A stretch of 64,000 nucleotides of DNA. It comes from Catellatospora tritici. GTDB lineage: Bacteria > Actinomycetota > Actinomycetes > Mycobacteriales > Micromonosporaceae. The notes beneath the pieces are model-generated. The model had not been told where the DNA came from, made no database searches, and was given only the letters and a program-made list of their open reading frames with translations. Positions 56,340 through 64,000 of this stretch are shown here, piece by piece; within the stretch, counting starts at the first letter, position 1; each line of letters opens with the position of its first letter. The translations under genes were made by a program, and so were the position numbers. The DNA lies in the NCBI RefSeq assembly GCF_019083965.1, contig NZ_JAHRCY010000012.1:186001-250000 (forward strand), given 5' to 3'.

Positions 56340-57746
56340 TCATGGCATCCACGGCTCGCGCCAGCCGCCGAAGTCGGCGACCAGGGCGTCGGCGGCCTCC
56401 GGGCCCATGCCGCCCTTGGCGTACGGGTGGACTGGCGGGCGCGAGTCCAGCAGCGGCTGCATGATCCGCCAGGTCTCCTCGACGCCGTCCTGCCGGGTGA
56501 ACCGCATGCTGTTGCCGGTCAGCGCCGCGTGCAGCAGCACCTCGTACGGCGTGGCGCCCTCACCGCCCTCGCGGGCGAACTCGACGTCGGCGTCGACGGT
56601 CTGCGGGGCGGCCGAGTCGGCGCGCTTGGCGTCGAACCGGTAGCGGATTCCGGTGCCCGGGTCGAGGCGGACCACGATCTCATTGGTCGTGGGCTGCCGT
56701 TCGAACGGCAGACGCAGCCCCAGCTTGGGCGGCTTCTTGAAGACCAGCCGGAACTCGGTCTGCGTCACCGTCAGGCACTTGCCGGTACGGATGAAGAACG
56801 GCACCCCCGACCAGCGCCAGTTGTCGATGTCCAGCCGCAGCGCCGCGTACGTCTCGGTGACCGAGTCCGCCGCCACCCCGTCGATGCCGAGGTAGCCGTC
56901 GTACTGACCGCGCACGTACTGGGCCGGGTCGGCGGTGTTGACCGCCTTCCACAGCGCCACCTGCGCGTTCTTGATGGTGTCGGGGTCCGGCCCGGCCGGG
57001 GCCTCCATCGCGCCCGCCGAGACCACCTGCATCAGGTGGTTGACCACGACGTCGCGCAGCGCGCCCACCGGGTCGTAGAAGTGGCCGCGATCCTCCACGC
57101 CGAAGTCCTCGGCCATGGTGATCTGCACCGACTCGACGTAGTTGCGGTTCCACACCGGTTCCAGGAACGTGTTGGCGAACCGCAGGTAGAGCAGCTCGTC
57201 CAGGCCCATCTTGCCCAGGAAGTGGTCGATGCGGAACAGCTGCGGCTCGGCGACGTACTGGTGCAGCTCGTCGGCCAGGGCGCGGGCTGAGTCCTGGTCG
57301 TGGCCGAACGGCTTCTCCACCACGACCCGGCCGCCACGGATCACCTTCGCCTTGGCCAGACCCTTGATCACCATGCCGAACAGCGACGGCGGGATCTCCA
57401 GGTAGTAGACCGGGGTGCGCTTGTCGCCGATCGCGGCCTCCACGCGGGCGTACGTGTCGGCGTCGGCGAAGTCCCCGGCCAGGTAGGACATGCGGCTCAT
57501 CAGCCGCTCGTACACGTCCTCGTCGATCTTGTCGCCCTTGCCCTCGATCGCCGCGCGGGCGTGTTCACGCAGGTCGTGCACGGTCCACGGGTCGACGGCC
57601 ACGCCGATGATCGGGCAGTCAAGCAGCCCGCGCGCCTCCAACCGGTACAGCGAATGGAAGGTCATCACCTTGGCCAGGTCTCCGCTGATGCCGAAGATGA
57701 CGAAGACGTCGGCCGGAGTTCCGGCCGGGGCGGCTGCGGTGGTCAT
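56340..57746 (-). CDS. zwf: Glucose-6-phosphate dehydrogenase
   Basis: 468 residues from ATG 57746. NADP site: VFVIFGISGDLAKVMTFHSLYRL (GxSGDLA type). Active site: LFRIDHFLGKMGLDELLYLRFANTFLEPVWNRNYVESVQITMAEDFGVEDRG, with RIDHFLGK. C-terminal half has the usual TGKCLTVTQTEFRLVFKKPP and VLLHAALTGNSMRFTRQDGVEETWRIMQPLL. It starts the oxidative pentose phosphate pathway and makes NADPH. It is 5 bp downstream of an NDH-2 gene in the same direction and not next to the tkt-tal-opc operon usual in actinobacteria, so it is probably a second copy. Confidence 0.95.
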   Translation of the reverse strand: MTTAAAPAGTPADVFVIFGISGDLAKVMTFHSLYRLEARGLLDCPIIGVAVDPWTVHDLREHARAAIEGKGDKIDEDVYERLMSRMSYLAGDFADADTYARVEAAIGDKRTPVYYLEIPPSLFGMVIKGLAKAKVIRGGRVVVEKPFGHDQDSARALADELHQYVAEPQLFRIDHFLGKMGLDELLYLRFANTFLEPVWNRNYVESVQITMAEDFGVEDRGHFYDPVGALRDVVVNHLMQVVSAGAMEAPAGPDPDTIKNAQVALWKAVNTADPAQYVRGQYDGYLGIDGVAADSVTETYAALRLDIDNWRWSGVPFFIRTGKCLTVTQTEFRLVFKKPPKLGLRLPFERQPTTNEIVVRLDPGTGIRYRFDAKRADSAAPQTVDADVEFAREGGEGATPYEVLLHAALTGNSMRFTRQDGVEETWRIMQPLLDSRPPVHPYAKGGMGPEAADALVADFGGWREPWMP

Positions 57747-57751
57747 GGCGG

Positions 57752-59053
57752 TCAGCCTTTCTGGTCCCAGTCGATGCGCGGACTGTCGATGCGGGAAGGC
57801 TCCAACAGCTCGGCGGAGCGGTGATCGGGTCGCAGGTAGAACTCCTGTGCCCAGGCGACGTACGCCTTCAGCTGCGCGCCGATGCTGTCCAGCAGCTGCA
57901 TGTGCACACCGAGCCAGGCCGCGAACGCGAAATCGCCGTGGATCTCGTGGCGGTGCGCGCCGACCTCGGCGATCGCCGCCTTGCGCCCGATCATGGCCAT
58001 GATGCCCTTGTCCCGGTAATGGAACGGGTGGGGCGCGCTGCCCCGGATCTGGGCCAGGATGTTGTCGGCAGCCCACCGGCCCGACTGCTGTGCCACGCTG
58101 CCCAGCTGCGGCAGCGCCGACTCGTCGCCGGACGGGATGTTCGCGACGTCGCCGAGGGCGTACACGTGCGGAAAGCCGGGCACGGTCAGGTCCGCCGCGA
58201 CGCTGACGCGCCCGCCCCGGCCGGTCGGCAGCCCGCCGGTGGTGGCGACCTCGGCGGCTTTCTCACCGCCGCCCCAGACCACCAGCCGCGTCATGATGAC
58301 CTCGCCGGTCGACAGGGTGACCTGGTCGGGGTCGACCTGCTTGACGGTGGTGTTCTGGCGCAGCTGTACGCCGCGTTTGCGCAGCTGCTTGGCGGCGTAG
58401 ACCCCGGCCTGGTCGGAGAAGGCCGCCAGCAGCGCCGGACCGGCGTCGACCAGGATCACCTGCGCGTGGTCGAACGGCACGCCCCGGTAGGCATGTGGGA
58501 GCACGTCATGGATCAGCTCGCCGAGCGCCCCGGCGGTCTCCACGCCGGTGGGCCCGCCGCCGACGATGACGAAGTTCAACGCGCCCTGGTCGACCAGCTC
58601 CGGGCGCTGCTTGACGTCTTCGAGGATGGTGAGGATCCGGCCGCGCACGTTGCGCGCGTCCTCGACGCTGTACAGCGGGAACGAGTGCTCCTGGGCACCG
58701 GGGGTGTGGAAGAAGCTGGGCTGGGCCCCGGCGGCGAGCACCAGGTAGTCGGCCTCCAGCGTCCGTCCGTCGTCGAGGGTTACCGTCCTGGCCTGCGGGT
58801 CGACCGCGGTGACCTCGGCCCTGGTAACGGTGACGTTGTGGCTGTCGCGGAAGAGGTGCGACAGGTCGAACCGGATGTCCTCGGACGTCAGCTCCGCGGT
58901 GGCCACCTGGTACAGCAGCGGTTGGAACTGGTGGAATCCATTCCGATCGATGAGCTCGACCCGCACTCCCGACTCGCCGGCGAGCCGCTTGGCGCAGGCG
59001 ACACCGGCAAAGCCGCCGCCCACGACAACTACCCTCACGTCCGCATCCATCAT
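57752..59053 (-). CDS. Type II NADH:quinone oxidoreductase
   Basis: 433 residues. FAD site VRVVVVGGGFAGVACAKRLA; a conserved quinone-side segment GFHQFQPLLYQVATAELTSEDI; NADH site FVIVGGGPTGVETAGALGEL; the C-terminal FAD loop PGFPHVYALGDVANIPSG; and the terminal amphipathic stretch (HMQLLDSIGAQLKAYVAW) that peripheral NDH-2 enzymes use to sit on the membrane. It oxidises NADH and reduces menaquinone without pumping protons. It heads a minus-strand run with zwf and, 70 bp on, cydAB. Confidence 0.94.
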   Translation of the reverse strand: MMDADVRVVVVGGGFAGVACAKRLAGESGVRVELIDRNGFHQFQPLLYQVATAELTSEDIRFDLSHLFRDSHNVTVTRAEVTAVDPQARTVTLDDGRTLEADYLVLAAGAQPSFFHTPGAQEHSFPLYSVEDARNVRGRILTILEDVKQRPELVDQGALNFVIVGGGPTGVETAGALGELIHDVLPHAYRGVPFDHAQVILVDAGPALLAAFSDQAGVYAAKQLRKRGVQLRQNTTVKQVDPDQVTLSTGEVIMTRLVVWGGGEKAAEVATTGGLPTGRGGRVSVAADLTVPGFPHVYALGDVANIPSGDESALPQLGSVAQQSGRWAADNILAQIRGSAPHPFHYRDKGIMAMIGRKAAIAEVGAHRHEIHGDFAFAAWLGVHMQLLDSIGAQLKAYVAWAQEFYLRPDHRSAELLEPSRIDSPRIDWDQKG

Positions 59054-59190
59054 CGCCCCGTGATCGATCTCAGGGCCGATACCCGGGCCCCTGCTCCGCC
59101 ATCGTCACACAACGAGTCAGGCGAAACCGCCAATTCATCTGAAGCCGGGTAAATCACCAGCACAGCGAGCAGAACTGGCAACGGGTCGGG

Positions 59191-60339
59191 CTACCGGCTG
59201 CCGGTCTCGGAGTCGCCGACCGCGTGCCGTACCGCCGACTCAGCAGCCGCCTGCTCCAGGCCGGTCGCGCGCAGCAGGTCGGTCGCGATGGCCCTGACCT
59301 GAGCCACGACCACGGCCCCGGAGAAGCCGGTACCGGCCCGGTGCGCGGCACCGGCCCGGCCTGCGGCCGCCCGCGCGCGCTCCCGGGTACGCACCGGCTC
59401 GGCTCCGGCGGACAGTTCGTCGCGCAGCGCCACGACCGCGTCGGCGAGCGCCCGGATCGCGTCGGGCAGCTCGGCCGGGACCGGCTCGGCGTCGGTGAGG
59501 GCCGAGACCGCGCGGCGGGCCAGCCCGCGCGCGTTGCCGACGGCGCGGTCGACGTGCACCTGCGCATCGACATACTGCGTGAGCGGCGCCCTGGTCTTCC
59601 ACCGCACCGGCGCCATGGTCGACACCTCCCACGCGGCGCCCAGGGTCTCCTCGAGATGGTCGACGTCCGCCTCCCCGGCCCGCAGCCGGGCGAGCGCGTC
59701 GGACGCGAGCTGCCGGTCGCCGTCGGCCAGCGCCGCCGCGCAGTCCCGCAGACCGCCGGCGAGCAGGCTCAGCACCGGACCGGCCGCCCGTTCGGCGAGG
59801 GTGAACGGGTTCACCGGCAACAGCAGCGCCATCACCAGCACGCCGATCCCACCGCCGATCAGGGCCTCGAAGAACCTGCTGTAGAAGAAGTCGCCGGTCG
59901 GCGCGGCGAGCGTGGCGATCAGCACCCCGGTGGAGGCGGCCTGGACCACCACCACCGGACCCCCACCCAGGAATGTCGCGGCGAGCATGGCCGCCGTCAC
60001 GCTCAGCCCGACCTGCCATGCCCCACTGCCGATCAGCACGATCAGGGCGTCGCCGACGAGAATGCCCAGCGCCACGCCTACCAGCAGCTCGACGGCCCGG
60101 CGCAGGCGCTGGCCGACCGACGCCCCGAGCACGATGACCGCCGCGATCGGCGCGAAGAAGGGACGCGGATGCCCCAGCAGGTCGTGGACGGCGAACCAGG
60201 CGATCGCCGCCGCCAGCCCGGCCTGCACGGCCACCAGGAACGTGGCGCGCAGCCGCACCCACCGCTGCGCCAGCGTCGCGTGCCAGCGTCGCAGCACGTC
60301 ATCGGCGTCCGAGCCCGGCGTCCCGCCAGCGCCTGGCAC
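59191..60339 (-). CDS. FUSC-family aromatic-acid exporter-like membrane protein
   Basis: 382 residues from GTG 60339. Five or six membrane helices in residues 25-190, with the FUSC-like segments HPRPFFAPIAAVIVLGASVGQRLRRAVELLVGVALGILVGDALI and AASTGVLIATLAAPTGDFFYSRFFEALIGGGIGVLVMALL. The C-terminal 180 residues are soluble and helical, with coiled-coil potential. Half-size members of this family include aromatic acid exporters such as AaeB, but substrates are rarely known. The gene starts two bases after the cyclase stop, so the two form an operon. Confidence 0.85.
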   Translation of the reverse strand: MPGAGGTPGSDADDVLRRWHATLAQRWVRLRATFLVAVQAGLAAAIAWFAVHDLLGHPRPFFAPIAAVIVLGASVGQRLRRAVELLVGVALGILVGDALIVLIGSGAWQVGLSVTAAMLAATFLGGGPVVVVQAASTGVLIATLAAPTGDFFYSRFFEALIGGGIGVLVMALLLPVNPFTLAERAAGPVLSLLAGGLRDCAAALADGDRQLASDALARLRAGEADVDHLEETLGAAWEVSTMAPVRWKTRAPLTQYVDAQVHVDRAVGNARGLARRAVSALTDAEPVPAELPDAIRALADAVVALRDELSAGAEPVRTRERARAAAGRAGAAHRAGTGFSGAVVVAQVRAIATDLLRATGLEQAAAESAVRHAVGDSETGSR

Positions 60340-60340
60340 G

Positions 60341-61285
60341 TCACAGCACCGCGATGGGGTTGACCGGTGAGCCGGTGGCGGCGGGCAGCCGCAGCGGGGC
60401 GATGACGCACAGGAACGACCAGCGTTCCTCCTGCTCGCAAAGCGCGAGCAGGTCCGCGAAGTGCAGGTAGTCGAGCAGGTGCAGGCCGAGAGCGTTGATG
60501 GCGAGCACGTGCACCGGAAACGCGACGCCCGCGGCTGGGGCGGTGTCGTTGTTCCCGTCGCTGCCCAGCACCGCGACCTTGCGTTCGGCCAGGAACTCCA
60601 GCGCCGTCGGATGCAGCCCGGCCCGCGCCGCCGCGGCGTCCCAAGGACCCAGACTGCTGCGGCGATGCCGGTGCCCGACATGAACGAACAGCAGGTCACC
60701 CGGACCGACCAGCACGTGCTGGGCCTGCTCGGCCGCGGCCAGGTCGACCGCGGTCACGTGGTCGCCCGGTTCCAGCCAGGCGACACCGCGCACTCGGGGG
60801 ATGTCGAGCAGGACGCCGCGGCCGACGATGCCGTCGCGGGCCACGTCGATGGACAGCGACGGCAGGCCGTCCGGCTCCACCGACCCGGCGGCGACCCGGT
60901 TGTACATCATCCCGTCGTAGACGACGTGGCACAGTGCGTCGATGTGGCTGTCAGCGTCGCCGTGGATGCTCATCGCCAACCGGTCGTACGCGAAGTTGAG
61001 GCCCGGCTTGTGCCGGTGCTCCGCCGGTGAGCTGATCATGTCATGCTTCGACGGTTGCGGATTGTCCAGCCCGGCGACCGTCTCGACGGGCGCCGCCAAC
61101 GACACCGACCTGCCGAGCCTGACCTCCGCCATCGCGGCGCGCACGGTCCCGGCGGTGATGTGGTTCAGCGCGCCGCGCCGGTCGGCCGCACCCCAGTCAG
61201 CGCAGCGCCGCAACCGCTGGTACAGCGACTGGAACCCGGCCGCGTCGAGATCATGCACCCTTCCCGCGTGCGCGTTGGCATCCAT
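60341..61285 (-). CDS. Cyclase family (kynurenine formamidase-like) metal hydrolase
   Basis: 314 residues from ATG 61285. The family metal-binding motif HxGTHxDxPxH appears as AMSIHGDADSHIDALCHV, with His, Asp and His preserved and Gly/Thr replaced by the GDADSH variant. Other landmarks: VGRGVLLDIPRVRGVAW, LVGPGDLLFVHVGHRHRRSS, AVLGSDGNNDTAP and CVIAPLRLPAATGSPVNPIAVL. Likely a zinc- or manganese-dependent hydrolase for an amide or lactone. It is directly upstream of the FUSC exporter gene in the same operon. Confidence 0.88.
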   Translation of the reverse strand: MDANAHAGRVHDLDAAGFQSLYQRLRRCADWGAADRRGALNHITAGTVRAAMAEVRLGRSVSLAAPVETVAGLDNPQPSKHDMISSPAEHRHKPGLNFAYDRLAMSIHGDADSHIDALCHVVYDGMMYNRVAAGSVEPDGLPSLSIDVARDGIVGRGVLLDIPRVRGVAWLEPGDHVTAVDLAAAEQAQHVLVGPGDLLFVHVGHRHRRSSLGPWDAAAARAGLHPTALEFLAERKVAVLGSDGNNDTAPAAGVAFPVHVLAINALGLHLLDYLHFADLLALCEQEERWSFLCVIAPLRLPAATGSPVNPIAVL

Positions 61286-61405
61286 GCGGCCACTCCGCCC
61301 CGTCAGTCGATGCATGCCCGTCAGATCAGTTCATATGCCGAAATTCTGCCATGAACGGTGTGCTCATCGCCGACAACGGCACCCGCCCGGATCCGGCATC
61401 CGTGC

Positions 61406-62362
61406 TCAGCCGCGGCTGAGCCGGTGGCACGGACGGCGGGAGATCCTGCGCCACCGAACCCGAAGTACTCGCACCGTCACGAACCCCACGACGATCAGCA
61501 GCGTGATGTTGAGCAGCAGTTGCAGCAGGGAGCCGCGCGCCTCGTCCGGGCTACTCGTCGCGAGGGCGACCCCGATGTCGGCCGCGGCCGGAATGGTGGT
61601 GACGGACACGAAGACACCCAGCAGCGTGCTGGTGCGGATGTGCGTCAGGGCGACCACGCCGACGATGCCGGCCAGCACCGCGACCACCACGGAGTAGAAG
61701 TTCGGCGTGTCGATCAGGTGCGAGACCGGCCGCACACCCAGCCGGTACGCGGTCGGCACCAGGCCGAGGCCGCGCACCAGCACCCCGAACGCGTACGCCG
61801 CCACGACGGCCAGGCCGAAGCCCACGGTCAGCGCGAGCAGGCCTTGCCCGACCTGCCGCCAAGCCCGCCGGTCGACGCCCAGTGCCACCCCGATGATGGC
61901 TCCGTACTCCGGCCCCAGAATCATCGCCGCCACGATGAGGATCTGCGAATTGGTCAGCAGGCCCACCGCACCGATGACACCGGCGATGACCAGGTAGAGG
62001 TAGAAGCTCGGGGTATAGGTCGCGTCGGCGTCGATGCGCGCCTCGACCTCGGCCCAGAAGGGCACGTGCGCCATGGGCCCGGGAAGCCGGGCGGCGGCGG
62101 CCTCGGCCTGGTCTGACATCGCCACCGCCACCGGATCGGCCGTCAGCGAACCGTAGCGGTGGACCTGCAGGTCGCGCAGACCCGCCAGGACGACATTGGC
62201 AGCACCGGCCACGACGTCGCACTCGATCGCATCCCTCGCGGGATCGGCGACCGCACCGCGGTGCACGGTCACGTTCACCACGCAGGCATTGCCCGCGAGC
62301 ACGGCCAGCACCGAGCCGGTCCGCTCCGGCGGGCTCACCAGCCGCAGGTGGATCACGTCCAT
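61406..62362 (-). CDS. DUF389 (TIGR00341) family membrane protein
   Basis: 318 residues from ATG 62362. The N-terminal 100 residues are soluble (VIHLRLVSPPERTGSVLAVLAG, VVNVTVHRGA, ECDVVAGAANVVLAGLRDL). Six membrane helices follow, with the typical DUF389 segment LTNSQILIVAAMILGPEYGAIIGVALGVDR and ALTHIRTSTLLGVFVSVTTIPAAADIGVALA. Function unknown. It lies 120 bp upstream of the cyclase-FUSC pair, in the same direction, and diverges from the MFS gene at the window edge. Confidence 0.9.
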   Translation of the reverse strand: MDVIHLRLVSPPERTGSVLAVLAGNACVVNVTVHRGAVADPARDAIECDVVAGAANVVLAGLRDLQVHRYGSLTADPVAVAMSDQAEAAAARLPGPMAHVPFWAEVEARIDADATYTPSFYLYLVIAGVIGAVGLLTNSQILIVAAMILGPEYGAIIGVALGVDRRAWRQVGQGLLALTVGFGLAVVAAYAFGVLVRGLGLVPTAYRLGVRPVSHLIDTPNFYSVVVAVLAGIVGVVALTHIRTSTLLGVFVSVTTIPAAADIGVALATSSPDEARGSLLQLLLNITLLIVVGFVTVRVLRVRWRRISRRPCHRLSRG

Positions 62363-62485
62363 GCCACGCTCCCGGGTCGGTCTGTCGCGCCGGAGCCCTC
62401 TCCTCGGCTGCGCGGCGCCACGAAAGACCACCGCTCGTCACTTCACGCTAGCCCACCGGACTTCTGCCGAATTCGACGATTAGTA

Positions 62486-62505
62486 ACTGAGGCATCACTC
62501 TCAGT
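62486..62505. promoter_or_regulatory. ACTGAG/CTCAGT inverted repeat with ACTCTCAG octamer
   Basis: ACTGAG (62486-62491) and CTCAGT (62500-62505) are inverted arms, and ACTCTCAG (62497-62504) is the same octamer as the tandem repeats at 1868-1886. It lies 44 bp before the MFS start. Confidence 0.45.
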
Positions 62506-62548
62506 CTTACGCTGACGCCGTGCGAACCAATGACCGGAGATGGCCCCG

Positions 62549-64000
62549 ATGACCGCAGGAACGGCCGCCGGGGCGATCCGCACCGCCATTCCGGCACGCC
62601 TCGACCGCCTGCGCTGGTCGCCGTTCCACACCCGGATGATCGTCGGTCTGGGCGCCGCATGGATCCTCGACGGGCTCAACATCACGGTGGCCAGTTCGGT
62701 GTCGGCCATCCTGCAGCAGCCCGACACGTTGGGCCTCTCCTCCACCCAGGTGGGCCTCATCGCCACCGTCTACCTGGTCGGCGAGATCGTCGGGGCGCTG
62801 GTCTTCGGCAAGATGTCCGACCGGCTCGGCCGCAAGCGGCTGTTCGTGGTGACGCTGGGCGTCTTCCTGGTCGGCAGCGGGCTCAGCGCGTTCACCTTCG
62901 GCAACAGCACGGGCTGGATCATCTACTTCTATGCCACCCGCTTCATCGCTGGTATGGGCATCGGCGGGGAGTACTCGGCGATCAACTCCGCGATCGACGA
63001 GATGATGCCGTCGCGCTACCGCGGCCGCGTCGACGTATGGGTCAACGGCACCTACTGGGCCGGATCCATCCTCGGCACCTTCGTGTCCCTGATCTTCCTG
63101 AACGCCATGAACCCGGCGCTCGGCTGGCGCCTGGCCTTCCTGGTCGGTCCGCTGCTCGCCGTCGTCGTGATCCTGGTCCGCCGCAACCTGCCCGAAAGCC
63201 CCCGCTGGCTGGTCACCCACGGATTCGCCGCCGAGGCCGAGCAGGCCATCAAGCGCATCGAGCGGGAGGTCACCGACAGCGGGCAGCTGCTGTCCGCGGT
63301 CGATCCGCGCGACACGATGACACTCAAGCCGGAGAAGCAGTACGGCTACCTCACCTTCCTGCGGCTGGTGTTCCGGCAGTACACCAAGCGCGCGATCCTC
63401 GCCGCCTCGCTGATGATCACCCAGTCGTTCCTCTACAACGCGATCTTCTTCACCTACGCGATCGTGCTGACCCAGTTCTACGGCGTCAGCGCCACCAAGG
63501 TGCCCATCTACGGGCTCGCGTTCGCCGTCGGCAACCTCGCCGGACCGCTGCTGCTCGGGCACCTGTTCGACAAGTGGGGCCGCAAGACGATGATCGCCGG
63601 GACGTACATGATCTCGGCGGTGCTGCTGGCGGTGAGCGCCTGGCTGTTCGACGCGGGCGCCCTGACCGCCGAGACGCAGACGCTCATGTGGATCGCCATC
63701 TTCTTCCTCGCCTCGGCGGGAGCCAGCGCGGCGTACCTGACCGCCAGCGAGATCTTCCCGATCGAGATCAGGGCGGAGGCGATCGCGGTGTTCTTCGCGA
63801 TCGCGCAGGTCGCCGGCGCGATCGGGCCGCTGTTCTACGGCGCGCTCATCGGTGACGGCAGCAACCGGGGCGCGCTGGCGGTCGGCTACCTGATCGGCGC
63901 GGTGATCATGTTCCTGGGCGGGCTGGTCGAGGTGTTCTTCGGAGTGAACGCGGAGGGCAAGTCGCTGGAGACGGTCGCCCCGCCGCTCACCGCGGTCGAG
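62549..64000 (+). CDS. MFS transporter of the sugar/metabolite:H+ symporter type (3' end outside window)
   Basis: 484 codons are visible and the frame is open at the right edge. ATG 62549 has GGAG 9 nt upstream; an ATG at 62540 directly abuts that GGAG. The sequence shows WSPFHTRMIVGLGAAWILDG, the motif A loop GKMSDRLGRKRLFV, IAGMGIGGEYSAINSAIDEM, YRGRVDVWVNGTYWAGSILG, NLPESPRWLVTHG and SEIFPIEIRAEAIAVFFAIAQ, all typical of the sugar porter/metabolite symporter branch with 12 helices. Near the right edge the tail is soluble (GVNAEGKSLETVAPP), so the gene probably ends within a few codons. Confidence 0.9.
   Translation, partial: MTAGTAAGAIRTAIPARLDRLRWSPFHTRMIVGLGAAWILDGLNITVASSVSAILQQPDTLGLSSTQVGLIATVYLVGEIVGALVFGKMSDRLGRKRLFVVTLGVFLVGSGLSAFTFGNSTGWIIYFYATRFIAGMGIGGEYSAINSAIDEMMPSRYRGRVDVWVNGTYWAGSILGTFVSLIFLNAMNPALGWRLAFLVGPLLAVVVILVRRNLPESPRWLVTHGFAAEAEQAIKRIEREVTDSGQLLSAVDPRDTMTLKPEKQYGYLTFLRLVFRQYTKRAILAASLMITQSFLYNAIFFTYAIVLTQFYGVSATKVPIYGLAFAVGNLAGPLLLGHLFDKWGRKTMIAGTYMISAVLLAVSAWLFDAGALTAETQTLMWIAIFFLASAGASAAYLTASEIFPIEIRAEAIAVFFAIAQVAGAIGPLFYGALIGDGSNRGALAVGYLIGAVIMFLGGLVEVFFGVNAEGKSLETVAPPLTAVE

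Noticed and set aside
1..64000. CRISPR arrays, prophage genes, insertion sequences, tRNA or rRNA genes
   Set aside because: I saw no regularly spaced repeats, transposase or integrase motifs, tRNA-like cloverleaf sequences or rRNA signatures by eye. A covariance-model search could still reveal a small RNA I missed.

Overview
This is a GC-rich chromosomal window of 64 kb. Dense gene packing, frequent GTG and some TTG starts, 4-bp ATGA/GTGA overlaps, and families such as TIGR03089, DUF6458, DHA2-type MFS exporters and an FN3-tailed Ser/Thr kinase point to an actinobacterium. Micromonosporaceae is my best guess; this is inferred from gene content, not from a database match. I saw no rRNA, tRNA, insertion sequence, prophage or CRISPR array.

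Layout. 1-6.1 kb: a regulator/membrane-protein pair, DUF1203, and a large GGDEF-EAL c-di-GMP protein. 6.1-12.6 kb: a scar of two 5'-truncated genes, two MFS exporters, a secreted lectin-pectate lyase and an APH(9)-like kinase. 12.8-15.6 kb: CutA, a secreted peptidoglycan-acting protein and a CorA-like transporter with a small partner. 15.6-21.9 kb: a sulfur block of sulfatase, Rrf2 regulator and sbp-cysT-cysW-cysA. 21.9-29.2 kb: DUF899, PolX-like PHP, a GNAT fusion with a TetR, a thioredoxin-reductase-like flavoprotein opposite an XRE-cupin regulator, and an FN3 Ser/Thr kinase. 29.3-32.3 kb: a sulfotransferase, then an NB-ARC/TPR protein lacking its ATPase half next to a membrane-protein tail.

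32.4-37 kb: an MFS exporter and a sugar ABC importer without its ATPase. 37-43.7 kb: DUF6458, MFS, BlaI/M56 pair, alpha/beta hydrolase, and an operon of a phytoene-desaturase-like flavoprotein with a lipase-maturation-factor-like membrane protein. 43.7-47.8 kb: a LAL-type LuxR regulator, a small secreted protein and a GSP17M protein. 48-52.6 kb: a RibD-type reductase, a MocR regulator facing a CMD-PEP mutase-cupin series, and TIGR03089. 52.7-59.1 kb: AI-2E permease, then NDH-2, zwf, cydA and cydB, a redox and respiration block. 59.2-64 kb: FUSC protein, cyclase, DUF389, and an MFS transporter that runs off the window.

The most unusual structure is not a gene. A palindromic element with the same architecture (17-bp palindrome, 22-nt spacer, partial inverted copy) occurs at 1174 and, inverted, at 47831. 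A different long inverted repeat lies at 52706 and carries a gene's stop codon. There are two places (about 6418 and 32070) where two oppositely oriented genes have both lost their 5' ends at one junction. Several well-formed operators mark local regulatory circuits, some with no regulator nearby.
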